Counted from the first letter of the stretch, positions 18,065 through 29,984 are shown. The stretch is DNA of 37,838 bases from Streptomyces bohaiensis (GCF_012033785.1 NZ_JAAVJC010000022.1:1-37838); one strand, 5' to 3'. Notes: a model not told the origin generated them from the sequence alone. A program made the numbers and translations.

Positions 18065-18754
18065 ATGACTCACCCCGCGGGGGTCCCCGTCCCACCGTCG
18101 GCGCCCCCGGATGCCGGCGTCACCGGCGAGTTCCGGCTGCCGCCCCCCACCCCGGCGCCCCAGCCGCCGCCGACCGCGGCCCCCGCGGACCCGGCACGGG
18201 CGGCGCTGGCGGTCCTGCTGATCGGTCCCGCCGGCGCGGGGAAGACGACGGTCGCCCGGCGCTGGGCGGACCAGCGGCAGGTGCCCACCGCCCACATCAG
18301 CCTCGACGACGTCCGCGAATGGGTCCGCTCCGGGTTCGCCGACCCCCGGTCCGGCTGGGACGAGCGGTCCGAGGCCCAGTACCGGCTGGCCCGCCGCACC
18401 TGCGGGTTCGCCGCCCGGAACTACCTGGCCAACGGCATCTCCTGCGTCCTGGACGACGCGGTCTTCCCCGACCGCCCGGCCATCGGCCTCGGCGGCTGGA
18501 AGCGGCACGTCGGGCCCGGGCTCATCCCCGTCGTGCTGCTCCCGGGACTGGAGGTCGTCCTCGCACGCAACGCGGAGCGCAGCGGTACCCGCCGCCTCGC
18601 CGACGAGGAGGTCGCGGCGATCCACGGCCGGATGGCGGGCTGGTACGGGTCGGGGCTGCCGATCATCGACAACTCCCGACTGGACGTGGAGTCCACCGTC
18701 CGATTGATCGACGAGGCCGTGGCGCGGAGTTTCACCACCCCCCTGGACTGGTGA
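18065..18754 (+). CDS. P-loop ATP-binding protein, kinase-like, with Pro-rich N-terminus
   Basis: 229 residues. Residues 1-45 are Pro/Ala-rich and disordered; Walker A GPAGAGKT lies at 54-61; SLDDVREWVRSGFADP follows at the position where zeta-toxin/polynucleotide-kinase-like P-loop proteins bind substrate; LDDAVFPDR may supply the second acidic site; a helical lid with NAERSGTRRLADEEV is rich in Arg. The fold suggests phosphotransfer to a small molecule or nucleotide, but I cannot assign a substrate. A gene of this kind stands between aroB/aroQ and the M24-peptidase-like gene in Streptomyces as I remember, so it is a conserved unknown rather than a recent arrival. The ATG at 18065 is used; no strong ribosome binding site is seen. 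Confidence 0.8.
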   Translation: MTHPAGVPVPPSAPPDAGVTGEFRLPPPTPAPQPPPTAAPADPARAALAVLLIGPAGAGKTTVARRWADQRQVPTAHISLDDVREWVRSGFADPRSGWDERSEAQYRLARRTCGFAARNYLANGISCVLDDAVFPDRPAIGLGGWKRHVGPGLIPVVLLPGLEVVLARNAERSGTRRLADEEVAAIHGRMAGWYGSGLPIIDNSRLDVESTVRLIDEAVARSFTTPLDW

Positions 18755-18843
18755 GCGGATGCGTCGTGCCGGGGACGCCGCCGCACGGGGCAACCTCGTC
18801 CTCGACCGGCCCAGCCGGACGGGCCGTCGGCCGCCGCGCTGCG

Positions 18844-18849
18844 TAGTCT
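18844..18849 (+). promoter_or_regulatory. -10 element of a probable leaderless promoter
   Basis: TAGTCT ends 7 bases before the ATG at 18856, so transcription would start at the A of the start codon. No Shine-Dalgarno lies between and no clear -35 is visible. Confidence 0.5.
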
Positions 18850-18855
18850 CGGCCC

Positions 18856-19953
18856 ATGTCCGAGGTCCACGCGGCACGCCGCGCGGCGCTCCGCGCCCAC
18901 TGTTCCCCGGGTGACGGCACGGCACTGCTGATCTCCCGTCCCGCCAACCTCCGCTACCTCGTCGGTGCGGTCCCCGCCCACGCGGCGCTGCTGCTGACGC
19001 CGGGCGGTGAGGACGTGCTGGTCTGCGGGCCGGGCGCGACCGGCCGCGGCGCACCCGACGACACCCTGCGGCTGTTCCCGGTCGCCGGGGACACCGACCC
19101 CGCCGCCGGCGCCGCGCTGCTCGCGTCCCGGGACGGCGCCGCCTCCCTCGCGGTCGAGGAGCACCATCTGACGGTCGCCCGGTACCGCGCCGTCCGGGCC
19201 GCCGGGGGCGGGCTGCCCCTCGGCGACCTCGCGCGGGCGGTGGAGCACCGGCGGCTGGTCAAGGACGAGGAGGAGATCGCCGCGCTGCGCACCGCCGCGG
19301 AGATCACCGACCGGGCGCTGGGTGAACTGCTGGAGTCGATCCTCGTCGGCCGCACCGAGCGGCACCTCGCACTGGAGCTGGAGCGCCGGCTGGTCGACCA
19401 CGGGGCGGACGGTGCCGCGTTCCCCACCTCGGTGGCGACCGGCGTCAACTCCGGTGTCGCCGGCCACCGGCCGACCGACCGGCGCGTCGAGGAAGGGGAT
19501 TTCCTCACCGTCCGGCTCGGCGCGCGCTACCGCGGCTACCGCTGCCGCATCGGCCGCACCTTCGTCATCGGCACCCGGCCCGCCGACTGGCAGATCGAGC
19601 TCTACGAGCTCGTCTTCGCCGCTCAGCGCGCTGCGCGGGAGTCCCTGGCGCCGGGGACCGAGTGCCGGGAGGTGGACCGCGCGGCACGGGCCGTGCTGGC
19701 CGGCGCAGGCCACGCGGACGCCCTCGGGCCCCTCACGGGAGAGGGGGTCGGACTCGAAATGGGAGAGGACCCGCGTCTGGCCCCCGCGGCCATGGGTAGA
19801 CTGGGCGTTCGTGTGCCGGTCACCGTCGAGCCCGGGGTACACCTTCCGGGCCGGGGCGGCGTCCGGATTGACGACACGCTCGTCGTTCGCCCCGTGGCGG
19901 ACGGCGGACCCGAGCTACTCACCATCACGACCAAGGAACTCCTCGCCCTGTAG
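18856..19953 (+). CDS. M24 (aminopeptidase P-like) family protein with degenerate metal site
   Basis: 365 residues: an N-terminal creatinase-like domain (1-125) and a C-terminal pita-bread domain. The general motifs are kept: H204 in [32 protein letters not shown]. Of the five usual metal ligands, the two Asp positions read R220 (TVRLG) and R231 (CRIGRT), the His position reads E296 (TGEGVGLEM), E325 is present, and the last Glu is D339. It is therefore unlikely to bind the usual two metal ions or act as a normal Xaa-Pro peptidase; a scaffold or binding role is an inference. The gene lies upstream of efp and nusB, as pepQ does in M. tuberculosis. The start is probably leaderless. Confidence 0.88.
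   Translation: MSEVHAARRAALRAHCSPGDGTALLISRPANLRYLVGAVPAHAALLLTPGGEDVLVCGPGATGRGAPDDTLRLFPVAGDTDPAAGAALLASRDGAASLAVEEHHLTVARYRAVRAAGGGLPLGDLARAVEHRRLVKDEEEIAALRTAAEITDRALGELLESILVGRTERHLALELERRLVDHGADGAAFPTSVATGVNSGVAGHRPTDRRVEEGDFLTVRLGARYRGYRCRIGRTFVIGTRPADWQIELYELVFAAQRAARESLAPGTECREVDRAARAVLAGAGHADALGPLTGEGVGLEMGEDPRLAPAAMGRLGVRVPVTVEPGVHLPGRGGVRIDDTLVVRPVADGGPELLTITTKELLAL
19797..19802 (+). promoter_or_regulatory. Possible internal promoter for efp-nusB (-10 element)
   Basis: A consensus TAGACT falls inside the M24-like gene and is encoded with the rare Arg codon AGA (GGT AGA CTG), amid several A/T-ending codons. It is 219 bases before the efp start. No good -35 is seen. Confidence 0.35.
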
Positions 19954-20020
19954 CTCCGCTCGGGGGTCGGGCGGGAGCGCCCTCCGGTCACCAGCAGCAG
20001 CTTCAGGAGATTCCGCGACC

Positions 20021-20587
20021 GTGGCCACCACGAACGACCTCAAGAACGGCATGGTGCTCAAGCTCGACGGGGGCCAGCTGTGGTCCGTAGTCGAGTTCCA
20101 GCACGTCAAGCCCGGCAAGGGCGGCGCCTTCGTCCGCACCAAGCTCAAGAACGTGCTCTCCGGCAAGGTGGTCGACAAGACCTTCAACGCCGGAACCAAG
20201 GTCGAGACGGCCACGGTGGACCGACGCGGCATGCAGTTCTCCTACAAGGACGGCGCCGACTTCGTCTTCATGGACACCGAGACCTTCGACCAGCTCACCA
20301 TCACCCCGGAGACGGTCGGCGACACCGCCAACTACCTCCTGGAGGGCCAGGACTGCACCGTGGCCATCTACGAGGAGAGCCCGCTCTTCATCGAGCTGCC
20401 GGCCTCCGTCGAGCTGGTCATCGAGTACACCGAGCCCGGCGTGCAGGGCGACCGCTCCACCGGCGGCACCAAGCCCGCGCGACTGGAGACCGGCTACGAG
20501 ATCGGCGTCCCGCTCTTCATCACCACCGGTGAGAAGGTCAAGGTCGACACCCGTTCCGGCGAGTACCTCGGCCGGGTGAACAGCTAA
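20021..20587 (+). CDS. efp: Translation elongation factor P
   Basis: Relieves ribosome stalling at polyproline. 188 residues, three beta-barrel domains. The tip of domain I has K33 in [16 protein letters not shown], the site modified in some bacteria. The C-terminal signature [21 protein letters not shown] is intact. GTG start with AGGAGA 11 bases upstream. nusB starts two bases after its stop, so the two are cotranscribed. The many polyproline stretches visible in proteins of this window suit a need for EF-P. Confidence 0.97.
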   Translation: MATTNDLKNGMVLKLDGGQLWSVVEFQHVKPGKGGAFVRTKLKNVLSGKVVDKTFNAGTKVETATVDRRGMQFSYKDGADFVFMDTETFDQLTITPETVGDTANYLLEGQDCTVAIYEESPLFIELPASVELVIEYTEPGVQGDRSTGGTKPARLETGYEIGVPLFITTGEKVKVDTRSGEYLGRVNS

Positions 20588-20589
20588 CC

Positions 20590-21015
20590 GTGGCCGCACG
20601 CAGCAAGGCGCGCCGGCGCGCGCTCCAGATCCTCTTCGAGGCGGACCAGCGGGGAGCCCCCGTCAACGAGGTCCTCGCCGACTGGGTGCGGTTGTCGCTG
20701 GACGACGACCGCCAGCCCCGGGTCAGCGAGTACACCATGACGCTGGTCGAGGGCTACGCCGAGAACGCCGCCCGCATCGACGAGCTGCTCTCCACCTACA
20801 CGGTGGGCTGGCCGCTCGACCGGATGCCGGGGGTCGACCGCAACCTGCTGCGGCTGAGCGCCTACGAGTTGATCTGGCAGGACGAGACGCCCGACGCCGT
20901 CGTCCTCGACGAGGCGGTCCAGCTGGCGAAGGAGTTCTCCACGGACGACTCGCCGGCCTTCGTCAACGGTCTGCTGGGCCGGCTGAAGGAGCTCAAGCCG
21001 ACCTTGCGTCGCTGA
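20590..21015 (+). CDS. nusB: Transcription antitermination factor NusB
   Basis: All-helical RNA-binding protein that with S10 (NusE) binds boxA in rRNA transcripts. 141 residues with the N-terminal Arg-rich motif SKARRRALQILFEAD and the family core DRMPGVDRNLLRLSAYEL and DEAVQLAKEFSTDDSPAFVNGLLGRL. GTG start two bases after efp. It ends at a strong two-way terminator before the convergent bldD. Confidence 0.96.
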   Translation: MAARSKARRRALQILFEADQRGAPVNEVLADWVRLSLDDDRQPRVSEYTMTLVEGYAENAARIDELLSTYTVGWPLDRMPGVDRNLLRLSAYELIWQDETPDAVVLDEAVQLAKEFSTDDSPAFVNGLLGRLKELKPTLRR

Positions 21016-21062
21016 ACCCCCGGCCGCCGCGGGCACTGCCCCCGGCCGGCCACCGAAACGCC

Positions 21063-21107
21063 GCGGCGGGGCGGGTCACCGGTCTTCCGGTGTTCCCGCC
21101 CCGCCGC
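21063..21107. terminator. Two-way terminator between nusB and bldD
   Basis: 13-bp GC stem (21063-21075 with 21095-21107), then an inner 6-bp CACCGG/CCGGTG stem with a TCTT loop. It lies between convergent stop codons. Confidence 0.85.
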
Positions 21108-21117
21108 TCGGCGTTGC

Positions 21118-21618
21118 TCAGTTGTCGTCGGTCTGCACGGCGCGCCGCGCGTCCGCTCCCAGCACGCCCCAGCTGATGAGCTGCTCGGTCAGCACCGAGG
21201 GTGACTGGTCGTAGATGACCGCGAGGGTGCGCAGGTCGTCCTGGCGGATCGAGAGGACCTTGCCGTTGTAGTCGCCGCGCTGGCTCTGGATGGTCGCCGC
21301 GTAGCGCTGGAGCGGACCGGCCTTCTCCGCCGGGACGTGGGCGAGACGCTCCAGGTCCAGGACGAGCTTCGGCGGCGGCTCGGCCGCGCCGCCGGGGGTG
21401 GTGCCCGGCAGCAGCTCCTGCACCGGAACCCCGTAGAAGTCGGCCAGCTCGGCCAGGCGCTGCACCGTGACCGCACGGTCGCCGCGCTCGTAGCTTCCGA
21501 CCACGACCGCCTTCCAGCGGCCCTGGGACTTCTCTTCGACCCCGTGCAGGGAGAGGCCCTGCTGGGTCCGGATGGCGCGGAGCTTGGCTCCGAGCTGTTT
21601 GGCGTATTCGCTGGACAT
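21118..21618 (-). CDS. bldD: Developmental master repressor BldD
   Basis: 166 residues. N-terminal helix-turn-helix of the XRE type (about 8-70, LRAIRTQQGLSLHGVEEKS ... GSYERGDRAVTVQRLAELA) and a C-terminal domain that dimerises on tetrameric cyclic-di-GMP. The ligand motif RGD-X8-RQDD is exact (R114-D116, R125-D128), at the residue numbers reported for S. coelicolor, so the protein should repress sporulation genes during vegetative growth when cyclic-di-GMP is high. Only the last residues (GVLGADARRAVQTDDN) look strain-specific. GGGGAG precedes the ATG by about 5 bases. Its own promoter carries two BldD boxes, predicting autoregulation. Divergent from pyrR. Confidence 0.98.
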   Translation of the reverse strand: MSSEYAKQLGAKLRAIRTQQGLSLHGVEEKSQGRWKAVVVGSYERGDRAVTVQRLAELADFYGVPVQELLPGTTPGGAAEPPPKLVLDLERLAHVPAEKAGPLQRYAATIQSQRGDYNGKVLSIRQDDLRTLAVIYDQSPSVLTEQLISWGVLGADARRAVQTDDN

Positions 21619-21641
21619 GTGACTCCCCGGAAAGCTGATCT

Positions 21642-21671
21642 GTAACCCAGTGTGAGGTTACGCAGCGTGAT
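21642..21671 (-). promoter_or_regulatory. Two abutting BldD operator boxes
   Basis: GTAACCCAGTGTGAG (21642-21656) and GTTACGCAGCGTGAT (21657-21671) each match every fixed position of the published BldD consensus nTnACnC(A/T)GnGTnAn and lie directly end to end. They cover the -10 and start region of the bldD promoter, 24-53 bases before its ATG. Confidence 0.9.
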
Positions 21672-21683
21672 GGGAGCCGTCAA
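21655..21683 (-). promoter_or_regulatory. bldD promoter
   Basis: On the minus strand TTGACG (21678-21683) and TAACCT (21655-21660) are 17 bases apart. The -10 overlaps both BldD boxes, so bound BldD should block polymerase. Confidence 0.75.
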
Positions 21684-21740
21684 GCGGAGAGCCTTCCCGA
21701 ATGCTCTGACCAGGGCTGATACCGGCGCATCCGGGGGCGC

Positions 21741-21749
21741 TGCTATGCT
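21741..21749 (+). promoter_or_regulatory. Candidate pyr operon promoter (extended -10)
   Basis: TGCTATGCT contains a TGn extended -10 joined to TATGCT (21744-21749). It would give a leader of about 110 bases holding the PyrR hairpin. No clear -35. Confidence 0.4.
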
Positions 21750-21818
21750 GCCGAACAGGTGTGGCGGATCTGCTGAAGGCCCGGCCGGAAACCGTCCGTC
21801 CCCACCGCATGCCAGGCG

Positions 21819-21855
21819 TCCTTTAAGACCCGTCCGGAGAGGCGGGGAAGGAGGT
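21819..21855 (+). promoter_or_regulatory. PyrR-binding hairpin overlapping the pyrR Shine-Dalgarno
   Basis: Upper stem CCCGTC (21829-21834) pairs with GGCGGG (21841-21846) around the hexaloop CGGAGA, matching the known PyrR loop consensus CNGNGA. Lower stem TCCTT (21819-21823) pairs with AAGGA (21848-21852), with a purine-rich bulge TAAGA on the left. The lower right arm is the Shine-Dalgarno AAGGAGGT (21848-21855) of pyrR itself. PyrR with UMP should thus hide the ribosome site: translational repression of the type reported for Mycobacterium smegmatis, rather than the Bacillus attenuator; no intrinsic terminator is seen. Confidence 0.85.
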
Positions 21856-21864
21856 CCGATTCGT

Positions 21865-22431
21865 ATGGACGCAACCCCACCGCCGCCCCGCTCCGTGCTG
21901 GAGGCGCCGGACATCGCGCGGGTCCTGACCCGCATCGCCCACGAGATCGTCGAACGCGCCAAGGGCGCCGACGACGTGGTCCTGCTCGGCATCCCCACCC
22001 GCGGCGTGCACCTCGCCCACCGGCTGGCGGCCAAGCTGCACGACATCACCGGAGGGCCGGTCCCCGTGGGCTCCCTCGACATCACCATGTACCGCGACGA
22101 CCTGCGGCTGCGCCCCGCGCGGGCCCTGGCGCGGACCGAGATCCCCGCCGAGGGGGTGGACGACCGGCTGGTCGTCCTCGTCGACGACGTCCTGTTCTCC
22201 GGCCGCACGATCCGTGCCGCGCTCGACGCCCTCGGCGACCTCGGCCGGCCCCGCGCCGTACAGCTCGCCGTGCTGGTGGACCGCGGCCACCGCCGCCTCC
22301 CGATCCGCGCCGACTACGTCGGGAAGAACCTGCCGACCTCGCTGCGCGAGGCGGTGCGGGTGCAGCTCGCCGAGGAGGACGGCCGCGACGGCGTGCTCCT
22401 CGGGCGCCGCGAGCCGGCAGCCGAGGGCTAG
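21865..22431 (+). CDS. pyrR: Pyrimidine operon regulator PyrR (uracil phosphoribosyltransferase fold)
   Basis: 188-residue RNA-binding regulator that senses UMP/UTP against PRPP and may have weak uracil phosphoribosyltransferase activity. The PRPP loop [18 protein letters not shown] is clear, and [10 protein letters not shown] and [21 protein letters not shown] are PyrR-specific. The frame is open upstream to 21652, but the ATG at 21865 is chosen because a full AAGGAGGT stands 9 bases before it and the protein then has normal length. First gene of the pyr operon; the leader hairpin is its predicted target. pyrB follows after 121 bases. Confidence 0.95.
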   Translation: MDATPPPPRSVLEAPDIARVLTRIAHEIVERAKGADDVVLLGIPTRGVHLAHRLAAKLHDITGGPVPVGSLDITMYRDDLRLRPARALARTEIPAEGVDDRLVVLVDDVLFSGRTIRAALDALGDLGRPRAVQLAVLVDRGHRRLPIRADYVGKNLPTSLREAVRVQLAEEDGRDGVLLGRREPAAEG

Positions 22432-22552
22432 CACGCGTGCCCCGCCCGAGGCGCCCCGCCGCGCGGGCCGCCCGGCTCCGCCGTGCCCGCGACCGGCGCC
22501 GCCACCCCCGACCGACGTCTGCCCGAATCCCACGGAAGGCCCCTGGCAACAG

Positions 22553-23611
22553 ATGAAGCACCACCTCATCTCGGCCGCCGACCTCACCCGCGACGACGCG
22601 GTGATGGTCCTGGACACCGCGCAGGAACTGGCCCGGCTCGCCGACCGGCCCATCAAGAAGCTCCCCACGCTCCGCGGCCGCACCGTGGTGAACCTCTTCT
22701 TCGAGGACTCCACCCGCACCCGCATCTCCTTCGAGGCCGCGGCCAAGCGGCTCTCGGCGGACGTCATCAACTTCTCCGCCAAGGGCTCCTCGGTCTCCAA
22801 GGGCGAGTCCCTGAAGGACACCGCCCTCACCCTGGAGGCCATGGGCGCCGACGCGGTCGTCATCCGCCACCACGACTCGGGTGCGCCGCACCGGCTGGCG
22901 ACCTCGGGCTGGATCGGCGGCAGCGTCGTCAACGCCGGTGACGGCACCCACGAGCACCCGACCCAGGCGCTGCTCGACGCGTTCACCCTCCGTCACCGGC
23001 TGGCGGGAAGCGGTGACGGGGTCGGCCGTGACCTGACAGGGCGTCACATCACCATCGTCGGCGACATACTGCACAGCCGGGTCGCCCGCTCCAACGTGCT
23101 GCTGCTCACGACGCTGGGCGCCGAGGTGACGGTGGTGGCCCCACCCACCCTGATCCCGATCGGTGCCGAGGGGTGGCCGTGCACGGTCTCCTACGACCTC
23201 GACGCCGTCCTGCCCAAGACCGACGCGGTGATGATGCTGCGGGTCCAGCGCGAGCGGATGACCGCCGCCTACTTCCCGACCGAGCGTGAGTACGCCCGAC
23301 GCTACGGCCTCAACGGCGATCGCATGGCCACCATGCCCGAGCACGCCGTGGTGCTGCACCCCGGACCGATGAACCGCGGTATGGAGATCACCGCCGAGGT
23401 CGCCGACTCGCCGCGCTGCACCGCGGTGGAGCAGGTCACCAACGGTGTCTCGGTCCGGATGGCGGTGCTCTACCTGCTGCTCGGCGGGGCACCGGCGGGC
23501 CCCGCGCCCACACCCGCGTCCGGCACCGCGACCACCGCCGCCGCAGCCGGCACCGCCACCACCGCCACCACCGCACCCGGCGCCGCCGGGGAAGCCGAGG
23601 AGAACCAGTGA
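22553..23611 (+). CDS. pyrB: Aspartate carbamoyltransferase catalytic chain, with Ala/Thr tail
   Basis: Joins carbamoyl phosphate and aspartate. 352 residues; the core is about 310, the usual size. Carbamoyl-phosphate site [11 protein letters not shown], the mobile loop SKGESLKDT with its Lys, [10 protein letters not shown] and [12 protein letters not shown] are all present. From about residue 312 a low-complexity Ala/Thr/Pro/Gly tail of some 40 residues follows, encoded by ACC/GCC-rich DNA (about 23490-23600) up to the overlap with pyrC. The start ATG has GGAAGG about 13 bases before it. No regulatory-chain gene (pyrI) is present, as expected for actinobacteria. The stop overlaps the pyrC start (GTGA). 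Confidence 0.96.
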   Translation: MKHHLISAADLTRDDAVMVLDTAQELARLADRPIKKLPTLRGRTVVNLFFEDSTRTRISFEAAAKRLSADVINFSAKGSSVSKGESLKDTALTLEAMGADAVVIRHHDSGAPHRLATSGWIGGSVVNAGDGTHEHPTQALLDAFTLRHRLAGSGDGVGRDLTGRHITIVGDILHSRVARSNVLLLTTLGAEVTVVAPPTLIPIGAEGWPCTVSYDLDAVLPKTDAVMMLRVQRERMTAAYFPTEREYARRYGLNGDRMATMPEHAVVLHPGPMNRGMEITAEVADSPRCTAVEQVTNGVSVRMAVLYLLLGGAPAGPAPTPASGTATTAAAAGTATTATTAPGAAGEAEENQ

Positions 23612-24900
23612 CCGAAGCCAAGACCCTGATCCGCGGCGCCCGCGTACTCGGCGGTGAGGAGCGGGACGTCCTCGTCGAGAACGGCGTCATCGCCGCCGTG
23701 GGCACCGCCCTCGACGCCGGCGACGCCCGCGTCGTCGAGGCCGCCGGGCAGATCCTCCTCCCCGGCCTCGTCGACCTCCACACCCATCTCCGCGAGCCCG
23801 GCCGCGAGGACTCCGAGACCGTGCTGACGGGCACCCGCGCGGCCGCCGCCGGCGGCTTCACCGCCGTGCACGCCATGGCCAACACCTTCCCTGTGGCGGA
23901 CACCGCCGGCGTGGTCGAGCAGGTCTGGCGGCTGGGTCGCGAGTCCGGCTACTGCGACGTGCAGCCCGTCGGCGCCGTCACCGTCGGCCTGGAGGGCGCC
24001 AAGCTCGCCGAGCTCGGCGCCATGCACGACTCCGCCGCCGGCGTCCGGGTCTTCTCCGACGACGGCAAGTGCGTGGACGACGCCGTGATCATGCGCCGCG
24101 CCCTGGAGTACGTGAAGGCCTTCGACGGCGTCATCGCCCAGCACGCCCAGGAGCCCCGCCTCACCGAGGGCGCCCAGATGAACGAGGGCGCCGTCTCCGC
24201 CGAGCTGGGCCTCACCGGCTGGCCGGCGGTGGCCGAGGAGTCGATCATCGCCCGGGACGTGCTGCTCGCCGCGCACGTCGGCTCCCGCATCCACATCTGC
24301 CACCTCTCCACCGCCGGCTCGGTCGAGATCGTGCGGTGGGCCAAGTCCAAGGGCTGGGACGTCACCGCCGAGGTCACCCCGCACCACCTGCTCCTCACCG
24401 ACGAGCTGGTCCGCTCCTACGACCCCGTCTACAAGGTGAACCCGCCGCTGCGGACCGAGGAGGACGTCCTCGCCCTGCGGCAGGCGCTGGCCGACGGCAC
24501 CATCGACTGCGTCGCCACCGACCACGCCCCCCACCCGCAGGAGGACAAGGACTGCGAGTGGGGCGCCGCCGCCATGGGCATGGTCGGCCTGGAGACCGCC
24601 CTGTCCGTGGTGCAGCACACCATGGTCGACACCGGCCTCCTCGACTGGGCGGGCGTCGCCGACCGCATGTCGCACCGGCCCGCCGCCATCGGCCGGCTCG
24701 AGGGCCACGGCCGGCCCCTGGAGGTGGGCGAGCCCGCCAACCTCACCCTCGTGGACCCGGCGCACCGGCAGCCGGTGGACCCCGCCGGCTTCGCCTCGCG
24801 GAGCCGCAACACCCCCTACCGCGGCCGCGAGCTGCCCGGCCGGGTCACCCATACCTTCCTCCGCGGCCGCGCCACCCTGATCGACGGTGAGCTGGCATGA
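23608..24900 (+). CDS. pyrC: Dihydroorotase
   Basis: Closes carbamoyl aspartate to dihydroorotate. 430 residues, type I (long) amidohydrolase. Metal ligands: H58 and H60 in [10 protein letters not shown], His in AQHAQEPRL, His in HICHLSTAG, and D305 in [12 protein letters not shown] start overlaps the pyrB stop; the stop overlaps the next gene's ATG. The tight joining to pyrB fits the known physical association of dihydroorotase and aspartate carbamoyltransferase in some bacteria. Confidence 0.97.
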   Translation: MTEAKTLIRGARVLGGEERDVLVENGVIAAVGTALDAGDARVVEAAGQILLPGLVDLHTHLREPGREDSETVLTGTRAAAAGGFTAVHAMANTFPVADTAGVVEQVWRLGRESGYCDVQPVGAVTVGLEGAKLAELGAMHDSAAGVRVFSDDGKCVDDAVIMRRALEYVKAFDGVIAQHAQEPRLTEGAQMNEGAVSAELGLTGWPAVAEESIIARDVLLAAHVGSRIHICHLSTAGSVEIVRWAKSKGWDVTAEVTPHHLLLTDELVRSYDPVYKVNPPLRTEEDVLALRQALADGTIDCVATDHAPHPQEDKDCEWGAAAMGMVGLETALSVVQHTMVDTGLLDWAGVADRMSHRPAAIGRLEGHGRPLEVGEPANLTLVDPAHRQPVDPAGFASRSRNTPYRGRELPGRVTHTFLRGRATLIDGELA

Positions 24901-25541
24901 CCGACCTCACCGCCGCCGCGGACGCCCTCCTCGCCGTGGAACGCCCGGAGATCAACTGGCCCGGCTACATCAGCTGGACCATCGGCATGATCCTCGTCGT
25001 CGTCCTGCTGTACTGGCTGATGCGCCGCGCCTGGCAGCGCCGCGGCGAGGCGCAGGGCGACCTGCCGCCCCTGCCGCAGGCGCCCGCCGACACCGGCGCC
25101 GTCCACCTCACCGCCACCGGCCGGTACCACGGCTCGACCACGGCCGGCCAGTGGCTGGACCGCATCATCGCCCGGGGTCTGGGCACCCGCAGCCGCGCCG
25201 ACCTCAGCCTCACCGACGAGGGACTGCTGGTCGAGCGGCCCGCCGCCAGCACGTTCTTCGTCCCCGCGGCCCGACTCCACGGCGCCCGGCTGGACAAGGC
25301 CATCGCCGGGAAGGTCCTCACCGAGGGCGGCCTGCTGGTCGTCACCTGGGAACACGGCGGCCGTCGCCTCGACTCCGGCTTCCGGTTCGACCAGGCGGGC
25401 GAGCACCCCGCCTGGGTGGAGGCCGTCAACGCCGCGGCCGCTGCCACGACCCCCGCCACCACTCCCGCCGGCACCCCCGACGACACCTCACGCGCCGGCG
25501 ACGGAGCCGCGCTCCCGCACCACCAGGAAGGCGCATCGTGA
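24897..25541 (+). CDS. Membrane-anchored PH-like domain protein within the pyr operon
   Basis: 214 residues. One membrane segment at about 24-44 ([19 protein letters not shown]), a basic stop-transfer stretch, then a cytoplasmic beta-rich domain of about 110 residues ([23 protein letters not shown]... [17 protein letters not shown] ... [19 protein letters not shown]) that I judge to be a bacterial PH-like fold, and a low-complexity Ala/Thr tail. Function unknown. A small membrane protein stands at the same place in M. tuberculosis (Rv1382, between pyrC and carA), so the link with pyrimidine synthesis is old; anchoring the enzymes at the membrane is only a guess. Overlaps of four bases on both sides (ATGA, GTGA). 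Confidence 0.82.
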   Translation: MTDLTAAADALLAVERPEINWPGYISWTIGMILVVVLLYWLMRRAWQRRGEAQGDLPPLPQAPADTGAVHLTATGRYHGSTTAGQWLDRIIARGLGTRSRADLSLTDEGLLVERPAASTFFVPAARLHGARLDKAIAGKVLTEGGLLVVTWEHGGRRLDSGFRFDQAGEHPAWVEAVNAAAAATTPATTPAGTPDDTSRAGDGAALPHHQEGAS

Positions 25542-26660
25542 CCTCCGCACCCGCGCACCCCGCCATGCTCGTCCTGGAGGACGGCCGCACCTTCGCGGGC
25601 CGCTCCTACGGGGCCGTCGGCCAGACCCTCGGTGAGGCCGTCTTCTCCACCGGCATGACCGGCTACCAGGAGACCCTCACCGACCCCTCCTACCACCGCC
25701 AGGTGGTCGTGATGACCGCCCCGCACATCGGCAACACCGGCGTCAACGACGAGGACCCCGAGTCCCGCCGCATCTGGGTGGCCGGCTACGTCGTCCGCGA
25801 CCCCGCGCGCCGCCACTCCAACTGGCGCGCCACCCGCGGCCTCGACGAGGAGCTCGCCGACCAGGGCGTCGTCGGCATCAGCGGCGTCGACACCCGCGCG
25901 CTCACCCGGCACCTCCGGGAGCGCGGCGCCATGCGCGTCGGCATCTTCTCCGGAGAGGCGCTCGCCGCCCCCGACGTCCTGCTGGAGCGGGTCCGCTCCG
26001 CGCCGCAGATGGCCGGCGCCGACCTCTCCGCCGAGGTCGCGACCGCCGAGCCCTACACGGTCCCCGCCGTCGGCGAGAAGAAGTACACCGTCGCCGCGGT
26101 CGACCTCGGCATCAAGGGCATGACCCCGCAGCGGATGGCCGAGCGCGGCATCGAGGTCCACGTCCTGCCGGCCACCACCACGCTGGAGGAGATCTACGCC
26201 CTCGACCCCGACGGCGTCTTCTTCTCCAACGGTCCCGGCGACCCCGCCACCGCCGACCACCCGGTGGCACTGATGCGCGGCGTGCTGGAACGTTCCACCC
26301 CGCTGTTCGGCATCTGCTTCGGCAACCAGATCCTGGGCCGCGCCCTCGGTTTCGGCACCTTCAAGCTGAAGTACGGCCACCGCGGCATCAACCAGCCGGT
26401 CAAGGACCGTGCCACCGGCAAGGTCGAGGTCACCGCGCACAACCACGGCTTCGCCGTGGACGCCCCGCTGGACGGCGTCAGCGACACGCCGTTCGGCCGG
26501 GCCGAGGTCTCCCACGTCTGCCTCAACGACGACGTCGTCGAGGGGCTGCGCCTGCTGGACCGCCCCGCGTTCAGCGTCCAGTACCACCCCGAGGCGGCAG
26601 CCGGCCCGCACGACGCGGCCTACCTGTTCGACCGCTTCGTCTCCCTGATGGAGGACCAGC

Positions 26661-26668
<8 letters not shown>
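25538..26668 (+). CDS. carA: Carbamoyl phosphate synthase small (glutaminase) subunit
   Basis: Hydrolyses glutamine and passes ammonia to CarB. 376 residues. N-terminal domain with [21 protein letters not shown]; class I glutaminase triad C260 (LFGICFGNQ), H350 and E352 ([10 protein letters not shown]). The GTG start at 25538 overlaps the preceding stop; its last eight bases overlap carB. It supplies carbamoyl phosphate for both pyrimidines and arginine. Confidence 0.98.

Positions 26669-29984
<3,316 letters not shown>

Noticed and set aside
21652..21864. Longer PyrR starting at 21652
   Set aside because: It would read through the BldD boxes, the pyr promoter and the PyrR hairpin; AAGGAGGT marks the ATG at 21865.
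21619..21864. Bacillus-type attenuator in the pyr leader
   Set aside because: No terminator stem with a T-run and no alternative antiterminator found; the only strong structure is the PyrR hairpin at the Shine-Dalgarno.
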